Positions 36,725 through 44,285 of a stretch of DNA of 64,000 nucleotides are shown here, piece by piece. The stretch comes from Lachnospiraceae bacterium (GTDB lineage: Bacteria > Bacillota > Clostridia > Lachnospirales > Lachnospiraceae). The notes under the pieces are model-generated. The model was given only the letters and a program-made list of their open reading frames with translations, was not told the DNA's origin and did no database searches. The stretch is taken from assembly GCA_910575005.1 (NCBI GenBank), contig CAJTCL010000001.1, positions 124,001 to 188,000 on the forward strand, read 5' to 3'. The number at the start of each line of letters is the position of its first letter. Within the stretch, counting starts at the first letter, position 1. The translations under genes were made by a program, and so were the position numbers.

Positions 36725-36757
36725 GGGATGTTCCAACACTCTTTATTGGAATATCCC
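36725..36757. terminator. Hairpin between modules 1 and 2
   Basis: GGGATGTTCCA and TGGAATATCCC pair over 11 bases with one G-T, between the convergent ends of the module 1 partner and the module 2 HTH gene, so it can serve both. Confidence 0.68.
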
Positions 36758-36762
36758 TTGAC

Positions 36763-36969
36763 TTATCTCTGTTCTTTTTGGTATCTAGCAATTTCATGTA
36801 GTTCACAATCTAATATTTCACATAATGTATTCAACGTATGGGTAGATACATTTGCATTTTTTCTTAAACGTGATAATTGTCCTGCTGAAACTTTATATTT
36901 ATTTATTAACTGATATTGTGAAACGTTCTTCCTGTCCAGCGTATTCCATAAGGGTTCATAAGAAATCAT
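36763..36969 (-). CDS. Small XRE-type HTH regulator, module 2
   Basis: A 68-residue protein almost identical to the module 1 regulator (NKYKVSAGQLSRL against NTYKVSAGQLSRL). Its operator palindrome is identical to that of module 1, so the two repressors probably cross-regulate. It is divergent from the 113-residue gene at 37068. Confidence 0.82.
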   Translation of the reverse strand: MISYEPLWNTLDRKNVSQYQLINKYKVSAGQLSRLRKNANVSTHTLNTLCEILDCELHEIARYQKEQR

Positions 36970-36990
36970 GTTATTCAGTCCTTTCTATAC

Positions 36991-37042
36991 TTGAATGATA
37001 CCCGAAAATGGACTATAATAGTATTAGCCATAAATGGCTAAT
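36991..37042 (+). promoter_or_regulatory. Promoter and palindromic operator of module 2
   Basis: TTGAAT (36991-36996), 17-base gap, TATAAT (37014-37019), then the same perfect palindrome ATTAGCCATAAATGGCTAAT at 37023-37042 as in module 1. Only one or two bases differ from module 1 over this stretch. Confidence 0.82.
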
Positions 37043-37067
37043 ACTATTGACGATTGGAGTGTATGTA

Positions 37068-37409
37068 ATGGAAAAAGAGGATTTGGTAAATTTTTTGTTT
37101 GAGATAATGAATAAACACACTGCATTGTTTTCAGACATATCATTGAATGATGAAATTGACGCTATATTTGTTAAATCTGTTGATGGAAAAAGATTTATTA
37201 TCACGGTCAATCTTATGACAGAAAATGAAGCATTAATAGAACTATGGGCAAAGAAAAACCCAGAATTAATGTCCCTTGCCTTCAGCGTAATAAATATGAG
37301 GGATCTGGGGATTTTTACGGAAGAAGAAACACATAGTTATTTATCAGAAATTATTGAAAAGGCGGATAATTCTTGTATTGGGGATGTGAAAAACAGGATA
37401 AAACATTAG
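37068..37409 (+). CDS. Unknown small protein, module 2 partner
   Basis: A 113-residue paralogue of the module 1 partner: DLVNFLFEIMNKHTALFSDI, SVDGKRFIITVNLMTENEAL, WAKKNPELMSLAF, then an acidic tail. The Met at 37068 follows TTGGAGTG. The HTH genes and operators of modules 1 and 2 are nearly identical, but the partner proteins are far more different. This suggests the partners are under diversifying pressure while the control unit is kept. Confidence 0.7.
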   Translation: MEKEDLVNFLFEIMNKHTALFSDISLNDEIDAIFVKSVDGKRFIITVNLMTENEALIELWAKKNPELMSLAFSVINMRDLGIFTEEETHSYLSEIIEKADNSCIGDVKNRIKH

Positions 37410-37528
37410 AAATTAGCCATATGGATATTCGGTCGCTTCATCAATAAAATGCCAAATAGCATAATAGGATGTCCTTGGATATAGTATCAAGTAGACCCTA
37501 TTTTCTAGAAATAATTTAGAATAGAAAA

Positions 37529-37563
37529 GGGGTATTCCCATGCTTTTTTAATTGGAATACCCC
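37529..37563. terminator. Hairpin after module 2
   Basis: GGGGTATTCC and GGAATACCCC form a perfect 10-base stem with a T-rich loop, about 120 bases past the stop of the module 2 partner. Confidence 0.7.
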
Positions 37564-37636
37564 CTAAGAATTATTTTATATGATAATATCATATTTTTAA
37601 ATCTGGTATTATCTTGTAATAACTTTATATGACTGG

Positions 37637-37810
37637 TTAGCTGTTATTATCTTCTGTATTATCTAACGCATATTCAATACATTGTATCACAACTTTATTA
37701 AATGACATTTGATTTTCGTTTGCAAGCGTTTGGACTTTATCTATTAAATCTTTTGGCAACCGTAAAGATTTATTTTCATATTCTATGTATTCCTTTTTTA
37801 ATTTAAACAT
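37637..37810 (-). CDS. Small ribbon-helix-helix regulator, module 3 (partner gene lost)
   Basis: A 57-residue protein starting MFKLKKEYIEYENKSLRLP, followed by KDLIDKVQTLANENQMSF and NKVVIQCIEYALDN, a ribbon-helix-helix DNA-binding fold like Arc or antitoxins. It is nearly identical over most of its length to the gene at 37949-38128. Unlike modules 1, 2 and 4, no partner gene lies divergently upstream: after the palindrome at 37874-37909 the next module begins at once. Its partner has apparently been deleted. Confidence 0.78.
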   Translation of the reverse strand: MFKLKKEYIEYENKSLRLPKDLIDKVQTLANENQMSFNKVVIQCIEYALDNTEDNNS

Positions 37811-37873
37811 TTTCTTTCACCTCTTGTTTTTATTGTAATGTAAAACACAATGTGTAAAAATGTTATAAATATA

Positions 37874-37909
37874 TTATAATTTATAATGTTTTTTCATTAT
37901 AAATTATAA
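37874..37909. promoter_or_regulatory. Palindromic operator of module 3
   Basis: TTATAATTTATAATG and CATTATAAATTATAA are perfect 15-base arms around six Ts. It lies 60-100 bases before the small ribbon-helix-helix gene, in the place held by the divergent promoter in module 4. Confidence 0.7.
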
Positions 37910-37948
37910 TTTTAAAGAGAATATGGAACAGCATAACAAATAGGAGAT

Positions 37949-38128
37949 TTAGGAATTAGAAATATTATTCTCTGTATTATCTAATGCATACTCAATACAT
38001 TGTATCACAACTTTATTAAATGACATTTGATTTTCGTTTGCGAGTGTTTGGACTTTATCTATCAAATCTTTTGGTAGCCGTAAAGATTTATTTTCATATT
38101 CTATATATTCCTTTTTTAACTGAAACAT
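37949..38128 (-). CDS. Small ribbon-helix-helix regulator, module 4
   Basis: A 59-residue ribbon-helix-helix protein, differing from the module 3 protein at the third residue (MFQLKK against MFKLKK) and in its last few residues. The DNA repeat spans about 180 bases, including the region just before each ATG. It is divergent from the 117-residue partner at 38239 across an A/T-rich promoter region. Confidence 0.78.
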   Translation of the reverse strand: MFQLKKEYIEYENKSLRLPKDLIDKVQTLANENQMSFNKVVIQCIEYALDNTENNISNS

Positions 38129-38238
38129 ATTCTTTCACCTCACATTACTATTGTAATGTAAAATATGGTATGCTAAAATATTATAAATATATTATGTTTT
38201 ATAATATAATTTATGATACAAAAAGGAGAGGAACTATA

Positions 38239-38592
38239 ATGACAAAAAAAGACTTATTAGATTGGTTATTTGAAATGCTAAATGAACATGATTCACTATT
38301 TTTGGATGTTGGGTTAGATGATACTTTAGATGCATTACTAGTCACTACCATAGATAAAGAAAGATTTATCATTATGGCTGATTATCTGAAAGAAAATGAG
38401 GAAATGATTCGATGCTGGGAAAAGAACAATCCAGTTACTTTAATTATAGAAATGGCTTTAATGATACTTGCAGATTTAGGAATTATTTCAGAAAGACAAC
38501 GTGAAGACTTTCATTCAGAAGTTACAAAATTTACAGATGTTTTACAAGAAACATATAAGCATAAAGGTTTAGAAGAACTGTTACACCTATGA
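38239..38592 (+). CDS. Unknown small protein, module 4 partner
   Basis: A 117-residue paralogue of the module 1 and 2 partners: DLLDWLFEMLNEHDSLFLDV, LVTTIDKERFIIMADYLKEN, WEKNNPVTLIIEMALMIL and a helical tail. It has the best ribosome site of the three (AAAGGAGAG before the ATG at 38239). Its divergent regulator is a ribbon-helix-helix protein instead of an XRE protein, so related partner genes have been combined with unrelated regulators. Confidence 0.72.
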   Translation: MTKKDLLDWLFEMLNEHDSLFLDVGLDDTLDALLVTTIDKERFIIMADYLKENEEMIRCWEKNNPVTLIIEMALMILADLGIISERQREDFHSEVTKFTDVLQETYKHKGLEELLHL

Positions 38593-38647
38593 ATTGTATC
38601 ATTGGTGTAACAGCAACCACACTAAGTGTCTTGTGTGTCTATGAGGA

Positions 38648-38721
38648 CATTTGGCAAACGCTGTGAGGGTACGTGCTCTGTGTGTGCAAATCCCCCACAG
38701 CTCTGTTGCGCATAACAAATG
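38648..38721. other. GC-richer structured segment after module 4
   Basis: CATTTG (38648-38653) pairs with CAAATG (38716-38721), enclosing GCTGTGAGGG paired with CCCCCACAGC. The segment from 38600 to 38760 is distinctly richer in G and C than its surroundings and holds no gene. It could be a small RNA, a second origin-type site or a replication signal. Confidence 0.45.
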
Positions 38722-38795
38722 CTATGCCTTGTCAATTCTACTGTGGGCGTCTGACTTGTATATTTTGTGAAAAGAATAAACATTCATATAGAATG

Positions 38796-38935
38796 TTCCA
38801 AGAAATATTATATTCTTTAGAACATCCTAATATAGAAATTCGGTCATTTTAGAAGGTATATCCAAGAATAGACCATAATAATATTCAGCGTATATAAGAT
38901 ATACTTATTGAATATTAGTAGTTCAATAAGTATAT
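38796..38935. promoter_or_regulatory. Orphan hairpin and operator, remnant of another module
   Basis: A degraded GATGTTC-type hairpin near 38796-38826 is followed by ATAGACCATAATAATATT (matching the GGACTATAATAACATT of modules 1 and 2). Then comes a perfect 14-base inverted repeat ATATACTTATTGAA / TTCAATAAGTATAT (38899-38935, nine-base loop). No gene follows on either strand. The order hairpin, promoter, palindrome is that of the intact modules. Confidence 0.55.
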
Positions 38936-39047
38936 TCTCTGGGGTATCCCATTATGACTATTTAGTCGTTTCAACAAGTATAACCTCTGGAATACTCATT
39001 TTTATGTATGATGTGTTAAAATAGGCATAAACATTTAGAAAGAATCT

Positions 39048-39488
39048 CTATATCTCCTGTCCCAGCATCTTCTGGTACAATTCTTTCAATATTCGCTTCC
39101 TGCGATTTCGTACTGTTTTTTGGCAACAGCCTAGAATATTTGCTGTATCTTTCACTGATGTTTCTGAAAAATATAACAGTGTAATCAATTTGGCATCTTC
39201 CACTGGCAGGCTGCATACCGCTTTATGAACTTCATCTCGAAAGATATTACGCAGAGCTGTCTCCTCTGCCCCCTCTCCTCCATTGGCAGGTTTACTAAAA
39301 AAATCTCCTTTTTCCTCTAGTTCATTCAGACTGCATACGCCGTGTTTCCGGCTTTGTTCTTCCTGATACCGTTCTCTTCGTAATGATTGATACCATGTCA
39401 GATAAACATCCCTTGTTACTTCTACTAGTGTGCCATTGTCCATTCTAATTACATACTGTTCTCTTTCTTTGGGAGGTTTTCCCTTCAT
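39048..39488 (-). CDS. Sigma-70 region 4-like protein of the ICE, second of a pair
   Basis: A 146-residue protein whose C-terminal half (LPVEDAKLITLLYFSETSVKD then ILGCCQKTVRNRRKRIL) is a sigma region 4 helix-turn-helix. The N-terminal half resembles small ICE sigma-like proteins (VIRMDNGTLVEVTRDVYLTW). It overlaps the upstream sigma-like gene by four bases, so both are made together. Probably regulates transfer or excision genes of the ICE. Confidence 0.8.
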   Translation of the reverse strand: MKGKPPKEREQYVIRMDNGTLVEVTRDVYLTWYQSLRRERYQEEQSRKHGVCSLNELEEKGDFFSKPANGGEGAEETALRNIFRDEVHKAVCSLPVEDAKLITLLYFSETSVKDTANILGCCQKTVRNRRKRILKELYQKMLGQEI

Positions 39489-40141
39489 GCCTCCCCCTCC
39501 CAGCCATGCACTCTGCTATTAGGATGGTTCTGACAAACTTGATACTTTTTTTGGATATTGCAGATTGCTTGGGAGATCATAGCAGAAACCGCCTGCTGGC
39601 TAATCCCTAATTCCTTGGAAATCTGTCCCTGTGTCTTTTCTTGTAAATAGTATTTTTGGATTACACACCTTTGTTTTTCTGTCAAATTCTGCAATAACTG
39701 TTCTATGGTTTCTTCTCTTGCCATATGTTCTGCCACAGATTTTGTCAAGTTTTTCATAGCTATCCCATTTTCAGATATGACATCATATGAAATGTTCCAA
39801 TTTCTTTCCCGTTCTTCAAAGTTTCGGCTTAATCTGTCTTCACCTTCCAGTACAAGCCGCAGATACCAGCTTTCTCTGTCAAAATACTGCTCTGATAAAC
39901 AGACAGTTTTCCCATCCAAAATATAGGAATAATCTTTACATGAATGAAGAAAAAAGACAGTAGAATGGTTTTCTGCCTGGTAAAGTACATATCCATTTTG
40001 GTAAACAGATATTTCTGTCCCTTGTCCAAGCTGTTTCTGTACGATTACCTTGCCAGATTCACGAAGTTGCTTTGCCGTTGGTGTTTTCCACCTATCTTTT
40101 GGTTGATTTGCGATTTTTTTTAATTCCTGTAATGTCCACAT
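39485..40141 (-). CDS. Sigma-70 region 4-like protein of the ICE, first of a pair
   Basis: A 218-residue protein. The C-terminal third, LLQNLTEKQRCVIQKYYLQE then ISKELGISQQAVSAMISQAI, is a sigma region 4-type helix-turn-helix. The N-terminal two-thirds have no clear sigma region 2. It may act as a transcription activator or partial sigma factor. It follows a structured leader (40218-40283) and overlaps the next sigma-like gene. Confidence 0.78.
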   Translation of the reverse strand: MWTLQELKKIANQPKDRWKTPTAKQLRESGKVIVQKQLGQGTEISVYQNGYVLYQAENHSTVFFLHSCKDYSYILDGKTVCLSEQYFDRESWYLRLVLEGEDRLSRNFEERERNWNISYDVISENGIAMKNLTKSVAEHMAREETIEQLLQNLTEKQRCVIQKYYLQEKTQGQISKELGISQQAVSAMISQAICNIQKKYQVCQNHPNSRVHGWEGEA

Positions 40142-40217
40142 ATATGACCACCTTTCTGCCCAAAGGCTACGGGTGGCTTGGGAAGTATAGCATCACAGGA
40201 ATCATTTTAAGCAGAAA

Positions 40218-40283
40218 GGCAGTATAAAATGGCTCCTAGCTCACCCGTTTTTTTTACGGGAGCCAGAAACTCCTAATACTGCC
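40218..40283 (-). other. Structured leader upstream of the sigma-like pair
   Basis: Two nested stems: GGCAGTAT / ATACTGCC outside and GGCTCC / GGAGCC inside, with a CCCGT-A8-ACGGG hairpin in the middle. It lies 77 bases before the sigma-like gene and downstream of the XRE gene. It may end the XRE transcript or act as a leader controlling the sigma-like pair. The stretch 40142-40497 holds no other supported feature. Confidence 0.5.
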
Positions 40284-40497
40284 TGCCAGTCCTTATCTCG
40301 CTCTCTATTGTCTTAGTTTTGTCACTAAATTTTCTGATAATCCTGACCTTTTGTTCTGCCCTGCCACAATCCCCCTCTCCTCTATGTTTCCTGCAAGTGC
40401 TTTCGTTGATAGTTCTAGTTTACCAGTCATTCTTTTTGTTTTCCTCACCATATAGGGGGAAATTCTTGAAAAAAACACCAAATTTGTAGAACCTCTC

Positions 40498-40854
40498 TCA
40501 TCTGCATTGCCGCAGTCCATCTACTAATGCTTCCATCGTCTGTAGAACCACTGTCTGCTCACATTGTTTTAAATGCCGGATGCGATAGAATATCTTTTTG
40601 TATTGCCCCTTCTCTTCCCCCACGGGGCTATCCACGCCAAGAAGTTCATTTGCATCCACATCAAGCACCTGTACAATTCTGATAAAAATGTCAATGGACA
40701 TTGCAGACTGTCCACCTTCAATGCGGCTGACTGTGTTCGTGCTGATCCCTGCCTGTTCTGCAACTTTCTCCTGGGACATATTAATCTCCTGTCTCCGGTC
40801 ACGAATACGGTTGCCTAATTTAATTAAGTCCTGCGACTTTGCACGATTGCCCAA
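40498..40854 (-). CDS. XRE-family transcription regulator
   Basis: A 118-residue protein with an N-terminal helix-turn-helix: LGNRIRDRRQEINMSQEKVA then GISTNTVSRIEGGQSAMS, followed by DVDANELLGVD and a helical C-terminal tail. It is a typical ICE repressor or copy-control regulator beside the repA-parB-parA unit. Two imperfect palindromes related to the five-copy array lie 40-100 bases before its start, so it or ParB may bind them. Confidence 0.88.
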   Translation of the reverse strand: MGNRAKSQDLIKLGNRIRDRRQEINMSQEKVAEQAGISTNTVSRIEGGQSAMSIDIFIRIVQVLDVDANELLGVDSPVGEEKGQYKKIFYRIRHLKQCEQTVVLQTMEALVDGLRQCR

Positions 40855-40894
40855 TATACACCTCTTTCCTGATTGGAATATCCTCTCCTAGAAT

Positions 40895-40955
40895 TTTTGA
40901 CATCATGCCCTAAAGTAAGTCCCTGTTTGTTACTATGTGACATCCTGTCGTAAAG
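40895..40955. promoter_or_regulatory. Two sites related to the five-palindrome array, upstream of the XRE gene
   Basis: TTTTGACATCATGCCCTAAAG (the 40895 site, partly degenerate) and CTATGTGACATCC followed by TGTCGTAAAG (40933-40955) share the GACAnnnTGTC / TAAAG pattern of the array at 10.4-10.7 kb. Their position before the regulator gene suggests an operator. Confidence 0.5.
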
Positions 40956-41133
40956 TGAAACAAAAAAACAGCCATATAGCAAGCTGTTTTTTGAAATCAC
41001 TATGTTTGCTTTTGCTCCCATTTTCCTGATGGCTGGACAACCTTAAAATGCCTTGTAAGGTGTCCCTATCATCTGCGCACAATTCTAGTATATTATGCTT
41101 TATGTAGCAATACAAAAAGTTAGGATATATTTG

Positions 41134-42312
41134 CTATCCGCTCCCATACAAGTCATGGTTCACTTCTGCGGCATAATAGTTTCTTATGGTCATCGGGGCA
41201 TTATACAGTGTTGTCAGAAGATATGCCTTGATATTTCCCACTTTGGTTGTCTTCAAACCAAGACATCTAAGAACATATGCTATATGTTCATGGCTCAGCT
41301 TCATAAACTGACTCTTAATAATTGCCACTGGCTTTTCTACACCAGCAATCCGCAATATACCACTGTCTGGCATCATCATAACCTCCACCATCAGCTCCAC
41401 CAGTTCATCTATGTCTTCTCTAGGGTAATAACATTCATCCAGAAAACAATCATAAGAAATCTGCTCTTGAATCATAGTTCTGTATGCATCCATCTTATCC
41501 ATCATATCTGGTACTGTAGCAGGAATGGATGGATAAGATAGGATTTGATTAGGATAGATAGGAATGGATACATCAGATTTAGTATTGTTAAGATCTGTCT
41601 TATTATTCTCTGTTTCATGAAATTCAGTATCACTTAAATCAGTATTATTAATATCAGTCTTATTAATATTAGTATTATTAGATTGTGATTTTGAACATTC
41701 TTGAATTGTGATTTTCACTATTCCTGAATTGTGATTTTCACTATTCTTGAATTGTGATTCTGGAAGTTCTTGAATGGTGGTTTTCATTATTCCTGGATTA
41801 TAATTTTCACTATTCTTCAATTGTGATTCTGGAAGTTCTTGAATGGTGGTTTTCACTATTCTTGAATTGTGATTTTCACTATTCTGTGTGTTTACTGGCA
41901 TTTCTTCTGGTGTTTCTTCTTTTTCCTGCCCATCATCATCTGTTTGTTGTATCATAAAATTTTTCACATAGATCACATTCGGCTTACCAAGCCCCAAACG
42001 TTTCTTTTCCACTAAACCAATCCCTTTTACTGTATCTAACTCCTTCAGCAGTTTCACCGCTTTTTGTGTACCACAATTCATAAGCTCTGCAATCTCTTCC
42101 ACCTTAAAAATAATATACACCCGATCCTCTTCATCAAACCAACGGTTCTTAATGCTAAGGCTCATACGGTCTAATAAAAGACCGTATAACACCTTTGCTT
42201 CACAGGATAAGGATTTAAAGTATTCTGCAGTAAAGAGCAGCTTAGGAATCCGATAAAATGTGTACTGCTCTGCTTCCATACCTCGGTAATAATCAAACTG
42301 TAATTCCTGCAT
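41134..42312 (-). CDS. RepA N-terminal-type replication initiator
   Basis: A 392-residue protein starting with the RepA_N pattern (YTFYRIPKLLFTAEYFKSLS then EAKVLYGLLLDRMSLS, RVYIIFKVEEIAELMNCG). A low-complexity middle (about residues 130-245) follows, with repeated NSENHNS and TIQELPESQ and then Asn/Thr-rich segments. The C-terminal domain has SYDCFLDECYYPREDIDEL. RepA_N initiators start plasmid replication; in ICEs they allow the excised circle to replicate. It overlaps parB by 20 bases, forming a rep-par unit. Confidence 0.86.
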   Translation of the reverse strand: MQELQFDYYRGMEAEQYTFYRIPKLLFTAEYFKSLSCEAKVLYGLLLDRMSLSIKNRWFDEEDRVYIIFKVEEIAELMNCGTQKAVKLLKELDTVKGIGLVEKKRLGLGKPNVIYVKNFMIQQTDDDGQEKEETPEEMPVNTQNSENHNSRIVKTTIQELPESQLKNSENYNPGIMKTTIQELPESQFKNSENHNSGIVKITIQECSKSQSNNTNINKTDINNTDLSDTEFHETENNKTDLNNTKSDVSIPIYPNQILSYPSIPATVPDMMDKMDAYRTMIQEQISYDCFLDECYYPREDIDELVELMVEVMMMPDSGILRIAGVEKPVAIIKSQFMKLSHEHIAYVLRCLGLKTTKVGNIKAYLLTTLYNAPMTIRNYYAAEVNHDLYGSG

Positions 42313-43201
42313 CTTTTGTCCCTCCCTCTTTCTGTTTCCATTCCTCCAAAAGCGTATAAATCACATCCTCAATCTGTTCTTTGGAATATTCCATAGGAAA
42401 ATAATTGCGGATTTTCTTTGCAGAAATCGTCACATTTACAGGTTCCGTCTCTTTTTTGACCAATACCGCATATACGTTTCCTTCGGTCAATTTCCCTGCT
42501 TCACTGTCTTCTTTCAACTGTTCTGCCTGCGTTTTGGAGGGGAATATGCTACTATTGCTGATGGCATCCACAACCCATATCTGTTCTTCTGTTTTCAAAT
42601 AAGATAATTTTTCACCAACTACCATTGGGATTTTATTTTTATCCACATAATCCAACAATTCCGTTACCAATTTTGACAGACGGATATAACGCTGCACGGT
42701 CCTTCCACTGTCACCAGCGGTTTCCCCAATGGCATCTGCAGTATATCTCTCCCCTTTGCTGCCTTGATGCTTCATTGCCTCATATTTCATCTGGTATGCT
42801 TTTGCTTTTTCACTTGGCAAAATATCTTCTCTCTGGATGTTTGTATCAACCATCAGGACTACGGCTGTATCATCATCCATTTCCCGGATAATGACAGGCA
42901 TTTCCTCAAGTCCGGCAAGTTCACATGCCCGCCATCTTCTATGCCCTGCAATAACCTCATAACCACCGTCCAAATGTGACCGCACAATCCCTGGCACCAA
43001 CACTCCATACTGCTTTATGCTTTCCACTGTCTCCTGCATCTTTTCATCATCTAATACCCGAAATGGATGGTCTTTAAACGTATGTAACTGGCTAAGGGGA
43101 ATAGATGTTACTATTTCCCCTGCCGCTGCCTCATCCACACCAAACAAATCATCAAAAGATGTCAGCTTTACTTTCTTTGCACTCTTACTCTTCACCCACA
43201 A
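42293..43201 (-). CDS. parB: ParB/Spo0J-type partition protein
   Basis: A 302-residue ParB. The N-terminal CTPase/nuclease-like domain has IPLSQLHTFKDHPFRV, VPGIVRSHLDGGYEVIAGHRR (with the GHRRWRACE motif), and VDTNIQRED. The helix-turn-helix follows (IGETAGDSGRTVQRYIRLS). It overlaps parA by 17 bases and repA by 20. ParB would bind centromere-like palindromes of the element; the array at 10.4 kb and the inverted repeat at 44055 are candidates. Confidence 0.92.
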   Translation of the reverse strand: MWVKSKSAKKVKLTSFDDLFGVDEAAAGEIVTSIPLSQLHTFKDHPFRVLDDEKMQETVESIKQYGVLVPGIVRSHLDGGYEVIAGHRRWRACELAGLEEMPVIIREMDDDTAVVLMVDTNIQREDILPSEKAKAYQMKYEAMKHQGSKGERYTADAIGETAGDSGRTVQRYIRLSKLVTELLDYVDKNKIPMVVGEKLSYLKTEEQIWVVDAISNSSIFPSKTQAEQLKEDSEAGKLTEGNVYAVLVKKETEPVNVTISAKKIRNYFPMEYSKEQIEDVIYTLLEEWKQKEGGTKDAGITV

Positions 43202-43970
43202 GCACCTCCTGTGTCAGTGATTGATAGCCGTCTGCCACAATTCCCTTTGGGTCATGCAGATAAATGCTTTTCCCCTCTGCTGTGGTTTCCGCAGCCTTTA
43301 TGGACAATGGAATACAATTCTCAAAAATATGTATTTGGTTGCCATATACTTCTCGGATCTGTGTTGAAATGTCTTTTGCAAAGTTTGTTCTGCGGTCTAC
43401 CTTTGTCAGCAGAATCCCCATAATGTCAAGTGTTGGATTCAGTTTTCTATGTACGCGCCCAATTGTCTTGATTAACTGCTGTAATCCCTTGACTGGAAGA
43501 TACGCAGCTTCTACTGGAATCAGTACGTTATCAGCCGCTACAAGGGCATTTATTGTAATCATGCCAAGGGAAGGCATACAATCAATAATCACAAAGTCAT
43601 AGGCTCCTTTTACACTGTTCAGATACTGACGCAATATGGTTTCACGGCTCATAACATTTACCAGAGCTGTTTCCAAGCCTGCTAATTCAATGTTTGCTGG
43701 AATAAAGTCAATCCCTTCCGCATGATGGATAATTCCTTTCCCATGTTCTATATCCTCATCATGGATAACTTTTTCCATGATGGTTACGAGTGTCACATCT
43801 AGCTCGTCTGGTTCTTCGATTCCCAGGCTGACCGCCATACTCCCCTGTGCATCTGCCTCTACCAACAATACTTTTTTACCTGCCCTTGCAAGCCCAATCC
43901 CTAGATTCACACTAGTTGTTGTCTTGCCAACCCCGCCTTTCTGGTTTGCAACTGCAATTGTCCTGCACAT
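43185..43970 (-). CDS. parA: ParA/Soj-type partition ATPase
   Basis: A 261-residue ParA ATPase with the deviant Walker A KGGVGKTTTSVN, Walker A' and B (FVIIDCMPSLGMITINAL) and LTKVDRRTNFAKD near residue 180. It has no N-terminal DNA-binding extension. It positions the replicating circle or keeps the ICE in daughter cells. First gene of parA-parB-repA. Confidence 0.94.
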   Translation of the reverse strand: MCRTIAVANQKGGVGKTTTSVNLGIGLARAGKKVLLVEADAQGSMAVSLGIEEPDELDVTLVTIMEKVIHDEDIEHGKGIIHHAEGIDFIPANIELAGLETALVNVMSRETILRQYLNSVKGAYDFVIIDCMPSLGMITINALVAADNVLIPVEAAYLPVKGLQQLIKTIGRVHRKLNPTLDIMGILLTKVDRRTNFAKDISTQIREVYGNQIHIFENCIPLSIKAAETTAEGKSIYLHDPKGIVADGYQSLTQEVLVGEE

Positions 43971-44054
43971 ATATATTTTCCTCCTCTAATCTACTTTCCT
44001 GTTTTTTCATTTCTGCATATACATGGAAATATTTTCTTCTACAAAGCACAAGTT

Positions 44055-44096
44055 AAATGGATATACTAAGTACTTTGTGGAGATGTATATCCATTT
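44055..44096. repeat. Perfect 12-bp inverted repeat upstream of parA
   Basis: AAATGGATATAC and GTATATCCATTT flank an 18-base loop, about 85 bases before the parA ATG. It may be a partition site or operator of the par-rep operon. Confidence 0.6.
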
Positions 44097-44150
44097 AGTG
44101 ACTCTTATAAGAACCAGAGTTTTGCTGTCTTTGTGAAATTTTGGACCTGT

Positions 44151-44285
44151 CTATTTGTTTCTAAACAATTCTGATACTGACTTCATTTCCACATCTTCCT
44201 GCGGTTCTAAAAGCCTCTGGAACCATTGAATATCTTTCTTTGTTCCTTGTATTTCAATCTTCGATCTGTCATTCCTACATATCCA
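44151..44285 (-). pseudogene. Fragment of a small protein downstream of the DUF6075-like gene
   Basis: An open frame reads DRSKIEIQGTKKDIQWFQRL then VSELFRNK and ends with TAG at 44151-44153. It looks like real protein (the pattern IEIQGTKxDIxWF occurs in small mobile-element proteins), but I see no start codon in frame. A one-base change near the ATGTAG that ends the DUF6075-like gene would supply one. Confidence 0.35.

Noticed and set aside
38020-38238. An N-terminal extension of the module 4 partner
   Set aside because: The open frame is only the antisense of the ribbon-helix-helix gene; the strong ribosome site at 38222 fixes the start at 38239.
40305-40520. A 71-residue gene after the XRE gene
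   Set aside because: It overlaps the end of the XRE gene in another frame, has no ribosome site and no recognisable sequence.
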